Assembly (NCBI GenBank): GCA_963744915.1
Contig: CAVUUY010000010.1
Span: 224,464-288,463 of the forward strand
Reading direction: 5' to 3'
Length of the DNA stretch: 64,000 bases
Source: DATAFF01 sp963744915
GTDB lineage: Bacteria > Pseudomonadota > Alphaproteobacteria > Rhizobiales > Aestuariivirgaceae
Shown here in pieces: positions 61,764-64,000 of the stretch. The position numbers and the translations under genes are program-made. How positions within the stretch are numbered: the first letter of the stretch is position 1; each line of letters starts with the position of its first letter. Under the pieces are notes generated by a model. It did no database searches. It worked only from the letters and a program-made list of their open reading frames with translations, and had not been told where the DNA came from.

Positions 61764-62285
61764 ATGAAGATCCTAATCGCCTACGGAACCTCGGAAGGTC
61801 AGACGCGGACGATAGCCAGGGCGGTTGCAGCCCGCGTCCATGAGCTTGGTCATGACGCTCATCTCTATGACACCGCCAGTCTCGAGGACATCCATGTGAA
61901 CTCCTATGAGAAGATCGTTGTCGCTGGATCAGTGCACCACCAACACCACCAAGAGTTTGTCGAAGTATTTGTTATGGCGAGTTTGGCCGAACTCCAAAAG
62001 AGACCAACGCTTTTCCTGTCTGTTAGCCTCTCGGCAGCATTTTCCGAGGGAATGTCAGAGGCACAGAGCTACGTTGACTCATTCCTCGTCAGCACCGGCT
62101 GGAAGCCTACACAGTCTCTCCTGGTCGCCGGCGCGTTGCGATACGCGGAATATGATTACTTCATGGCACAGATGATTGAACATGTCGTATTGAAGGGCCG
62201 CAAAGTGGAGGGGCCCAAAGGTGACTACGAGTTCACAGACTGGGACAGCTTACTCCGCGCTATCGACTCATTCGTTCGAGCATAG
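61764..62285 (+). CDS. Flavodoxin-domain protein (HemG-type protoporphyrinogen oxidase-like)
   Basis: 173 residues beginning MKILIAYGTSEGQTRTIARA, the FMN phosphate-binding loop of flavodoxins. YEKIVVAGSVHHQHHQEFVE, RPTLFLSVSLSAAF and YDYFMAQMIEHVVLKGRK correspond to HemG family blocks. HemG oxidises protoporphyrinogen IX using menaquinone, but many homologues act elsewhere. No heme genes are nearby, so the exact role is open. The ATG at 61764 is preferred to the in-frame codon at 61752 because the first strand starts right after it. The gene is intact. Confidence 0.82.
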   Translation: MKILIAYGTSEGQTRTIARAVAARVHELGHDAHLYDTASLEDIHVNSYEKIVVAGSVHHQHHQEFVEVFVMASLAELQKRPTLFLSVSLSAAFSEGMSEAQSYVDSFLVSTGWKPTQSLLVAGALRYAEYDYFMAQMIEHVVLKGRKVEGPKGDYEFTDWDSLLRAIDSFVRA

Positions 62286-62398
62286 TGGTCGCAAAGACGT
62301 ACGACGCTTCTCCTTCGCGCCGAGCTTCTCCCCGCTCGCCCGCGGCCTTGCTATCGCTATTGATGCCTGCACCACTGCCGAGGGTGGGAGTTCTGAAA

Positions 62399-62509
62399 AT
62401 GCCCATGAAACTGATGGTCTTGGGCGCGGCCCTTATCGCCGGCACGTTGCTTTCGGGCCTTGCCTCGGCACAGGACGAATCGCCAGCGGCGCCATCACCG
62501 CGTGGGTGA
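62399..62509 (+). CDS. Short exported peptide, likely truncated
   Basis: 36 residues: a signal peptide (MPMKLMVLGAALIAGTLLSG, cleavage near LASA) and a short mature end QDESPAAPSPRG. It reads like the N-terminus of a longer exported protein cut by an indel or stop; no continuation was recognised. Confidence 0.4.
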   Translation: MPMKLMVLGAALIAGTLLSGLASAQDESPAAPSPRG

Positions 62510-62810
62510 GCGTAAATGGTTCCTGCACTTGTTTCCCGGCTTTCGGCGCCATCCCCCCTAAGCACCTGAAATCGTTCTGTAATAGTCACACTTACACACT
62601 GGCGCGCCGCGGTCGATGAAGATGGGCACTATGTTTTCGCTATGCCCCTATATGCCGCCGGCCGCCAAGCGCTCCACTCGGTAAATCTGCGCCGCCATGC
62701 GCTGTTGCGCTACATCCTGGCGTGAGGCTGCCCGCCCTTTTCTCGCCGCCGTTATGGTTCAGGGAACTAGCAGGAGGCGGGGGCGGCGGCAGTGTTCCCA
62801 AAGGTTCTGT
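62510..62810. other. Intergenic region
   Basis: No gene seen; contains the upstream region of the hydrolase gene. Confidence 0.4.
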
Positions 62811-63836
62811 GTGATCGTCCGACAGTTGTTGCAACACGAGGCTCTAGCGTCCCGCCGCGCGCTCCTGGGTGGGCTTGCGTCCTTAACCAGCGTGCTCGCG
62901 CTCGGCGGATGCGCCGGTTTGGGCGCCACGGGCGCGCGCTTGGACGCTTCATCGCTCTCGGCAGACCCCACATTACTCGTTACAACCACGCGCAATCGGG
63001 TGAACGGCGGGCGCGCGAAGCCCTGGTTCGGGCCGGAGCGCGCGTCTACGATGACCGTCGCACGGGCGAAGCTGGTGCCGCCAGACGACGGCCGTCTCTC
63101 TCTCGCCGCAGTCGGACTTGCCGATTGGCGTCTTGATGAGGTCGAGCCGGTGTCGGAGGGGATCGGCGATCTTCTTGCGCAGGGCGGCGGCGGACCAGAC
63201 GTCCTGTTATACGTGCATGGGTTCAAACAGACGTTCGAGACAGCGGCGCTCGATGCCGCGCACCTCTCCGATGGAATCAAGTTCCGCGGCCGGACGATGA
63301 TATTCTCGTGGCCCTCGAAGGGGGGACTGTTCGACTACGCCTATGACCGCGAAAGTGCGATGTGGTCTCGCGACGACTTCGAACGCGTGCTCACTTCTAT
63401 TGTGGCGGCTCCGGGCGGCGGCCGCGTCCACATCGTCGCGCACAGCATGGGAACCATGCTCACGCTGGAAAGCCTGCGTCAGCTCTATGCGCGATACTAC
63501 GGTGACACCGTTGCGGGCAGGATCGGCGCGGTGGTGTTTGCCGCACCGGATATCGATATGGACGTGTTCTCGTCGGCGATCAACCGCATCGGTCCGCTCG
63601 CCGGCAAGATCACCGTCATCACTGCAACGAACGATCGCGCGTTAGCGCTGTCCGGACGGATCGCTGGTGGGATGACACGCGTCGGCGCCGCCGAGAAGGC
63701 CGCCATCGAGCAGCTCGGGGTGCGCGTGATCGATGCTTCCCAAGCAGGTTGGGGTATCATTAACCACGATTTGTTCCTATCGAATGCGGAGATGCAGCGG
63801 GTGATACGCCGCTCGATTGATGCCGTGTCCGCGTGA
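62811..63836 (+). CDS. Alpha/beta hydrolase (DUF900), probable lipoprotein
   Basis: About 341 residues from a GTG at 62811. SRRALLGGLASLTSVLALGG followed by CAG provides a twin-arginine-like leader and lipobox-like Cys. The DUF900 hydrolase fold shows DVLLYVHGFKQTFETAA, TMIFSWPSKGGLFDYAYD, the nucleophile elbow HIVAHSMGTMLTLESL, and AAPDIDMDVFSSAI (Asp). The final His of the triad is probably in WGIINHDLFLSN. Expected location is the periplasm or outer membrane; the substrate (ester or amide) is unknown. The frame is open upstream to 62697 but lacks family sequence. Intact. Confidence 0.85.
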   Translation: MIVRQLLQHEALASRRALLGGLASLTSVLALGGCAGLGATGARLDASSLSADPTLLVTTTRNRVNGGRAKPWFGPERASTMTVARAKLVPPDDGRLSLAAVGLADWRLDEVEPVSEGIGDLLAQGGGGPDVLLYVHGFKQTFETAALDAAHLSDGIKFRGRTMIFSWPSKGGLFDYAYDRESAMWSRDDFERVLTSIVAAPGGGRVHIVAHSMGTMLTLESLRQLYARYYGDTVAGRIGAVVFAAPDIDMDVFSSAINRIGPLAGKITVITATNDRALALSGRIAGGMTRVGAAEKAAIEQLGVRVIDASQAGWGIINHDLFLSNAEMQRVIRRSIDAVSA

Positions 63837-63839
63837 ACT

Positions 63840-64000
63840 CGGCTTTGCGATTGTCGAGGGCGGATACACGTCCGTGCACGAGGAGAATTGGGCGATGGCG
63901 GGCCGCGTACGACGACCCGTCCCTTGGCCTTCAACTCCTGAAGGTTACCTGCGTAGACGAAATCCGAACCTTGAGAGACCGTCATCACCTCTGCGAGCAC
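63840..64000 (-). pseudogene. Rieske [2Fe-2S] protein, N-terminal fragment at window edge
   Basis: Minus-strand reading SDFVYAGNLQELKAKGRVVV followed by RG, and after a one- or two-base shift HRPILLVHGRVSALDNR, matches the start of a Rieske ferredoxin-like domain just before the first C-P-H cluster motif. That motif is replaced by unrelated residues (KAEFT), so the cluster-binding part is lost. The upstream end runs out of the window. Confidence 0.55.

Overview
The window looks like an accessory, heavily rearranged stretch of an alphaproteobacterial (Rhizobiales, probably Bradyrhizobium-like) genome. This is inferred from the high G+C content, the types of small exported proteins, a tRNA-Leu(TAA) 3' half used as an integration scar, and the rhizobial style of the ABC-transporter catabolic clusters. 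No rRNA, complete tRNA or CRISPR array was seen. The outstanding property is gene decay: about twenty recognisable genes are truncated or carry one to several single-base indels, while others between them are intact. Some indels could be assembly errors, so raw reads matter.

Layout. 1-14 kb is phage or island debris. It holds a broken VapE-type primase/helicase gene, a small-terminase-like gene, fragments of formate dehydrogenase, a FixJ-type receiver, WrbA, MltR and phenylacetate-CoA ligase, a giant Ser/Thr-kinase/ATPase/histidine-kinase hybrid broken by two +1 shifts, an ICMT-like methyltransferase and a DUF1428 protein. A sequence block occurs three times here (1897, inverted at 10491, and 13862), with a shared 27-bp core placed like a recombination site.

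15-31 kb is a catabolic region. It has a broken DUF1989 gene, a Cys/Met-metabolism PLP lyase with a broken paiB, then an L-rhamnonate-dehydratase-like enolase divergent from a peptide/nickel-type ABC operon (two permeases and a double ATPase) that continues into an amidohydrolase and a 2-keto-3-deoxy-L-rhamnonate-aldolase-like protein. Next come the family-5 binding protein, a D-2-hydroxyacid dehydrogenase, an aspartoacylase-like deacylase and a Na/Pi cotransporter. 32-42 kb holds an MFS transporter, a broken fumarylacetoacetate hydrolase, PxpA (YcsF), a broken N-carbamoyl-amino-acid hydrolase coupled to another hydroxyacid dehydrogenase, and a tight operon of DUF1989, polar amino acid ABC ATPase, permease, ureohydrolase and binding protein. 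That operon suggests use of a guanidino or ureido compound.

42-53 kb is a patchwork of small exported proteins, SnoaL/NTF2-fold proteins, a superinfection-immunity-like membrane protein, a cupin, a frameshifted winged-helix/TPR regulator, a serine recombinase lacking its catalytic N-terminus and a frameshifted SDR. At 53.0-54.8 kb a membrane adenylate cyclase lies between two copies of a 19-bp sequence from the anticodon loop of tRNA-Leu(TAA); the right copy continues through the complete tRNA 3' end. A second truncated vapE follows at 55 kb. 57-64 kb contains a Sel1-repeat protein, an opioid-growth-factor-receptor-like protein with two decayed extra copies, a MgtC/DUF4010 membrane protein, a frameshifted EF-hand protein, a HemG-type flavodoxin, a DUF900 lipoprotein hydrolase and a Rieske fragment running off the right edge.

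The functioning core appears to be the two uptake/catabolism modules. The rest records repeated insertion, duplication and decay around tRNA-associated and phage-derived sequence.
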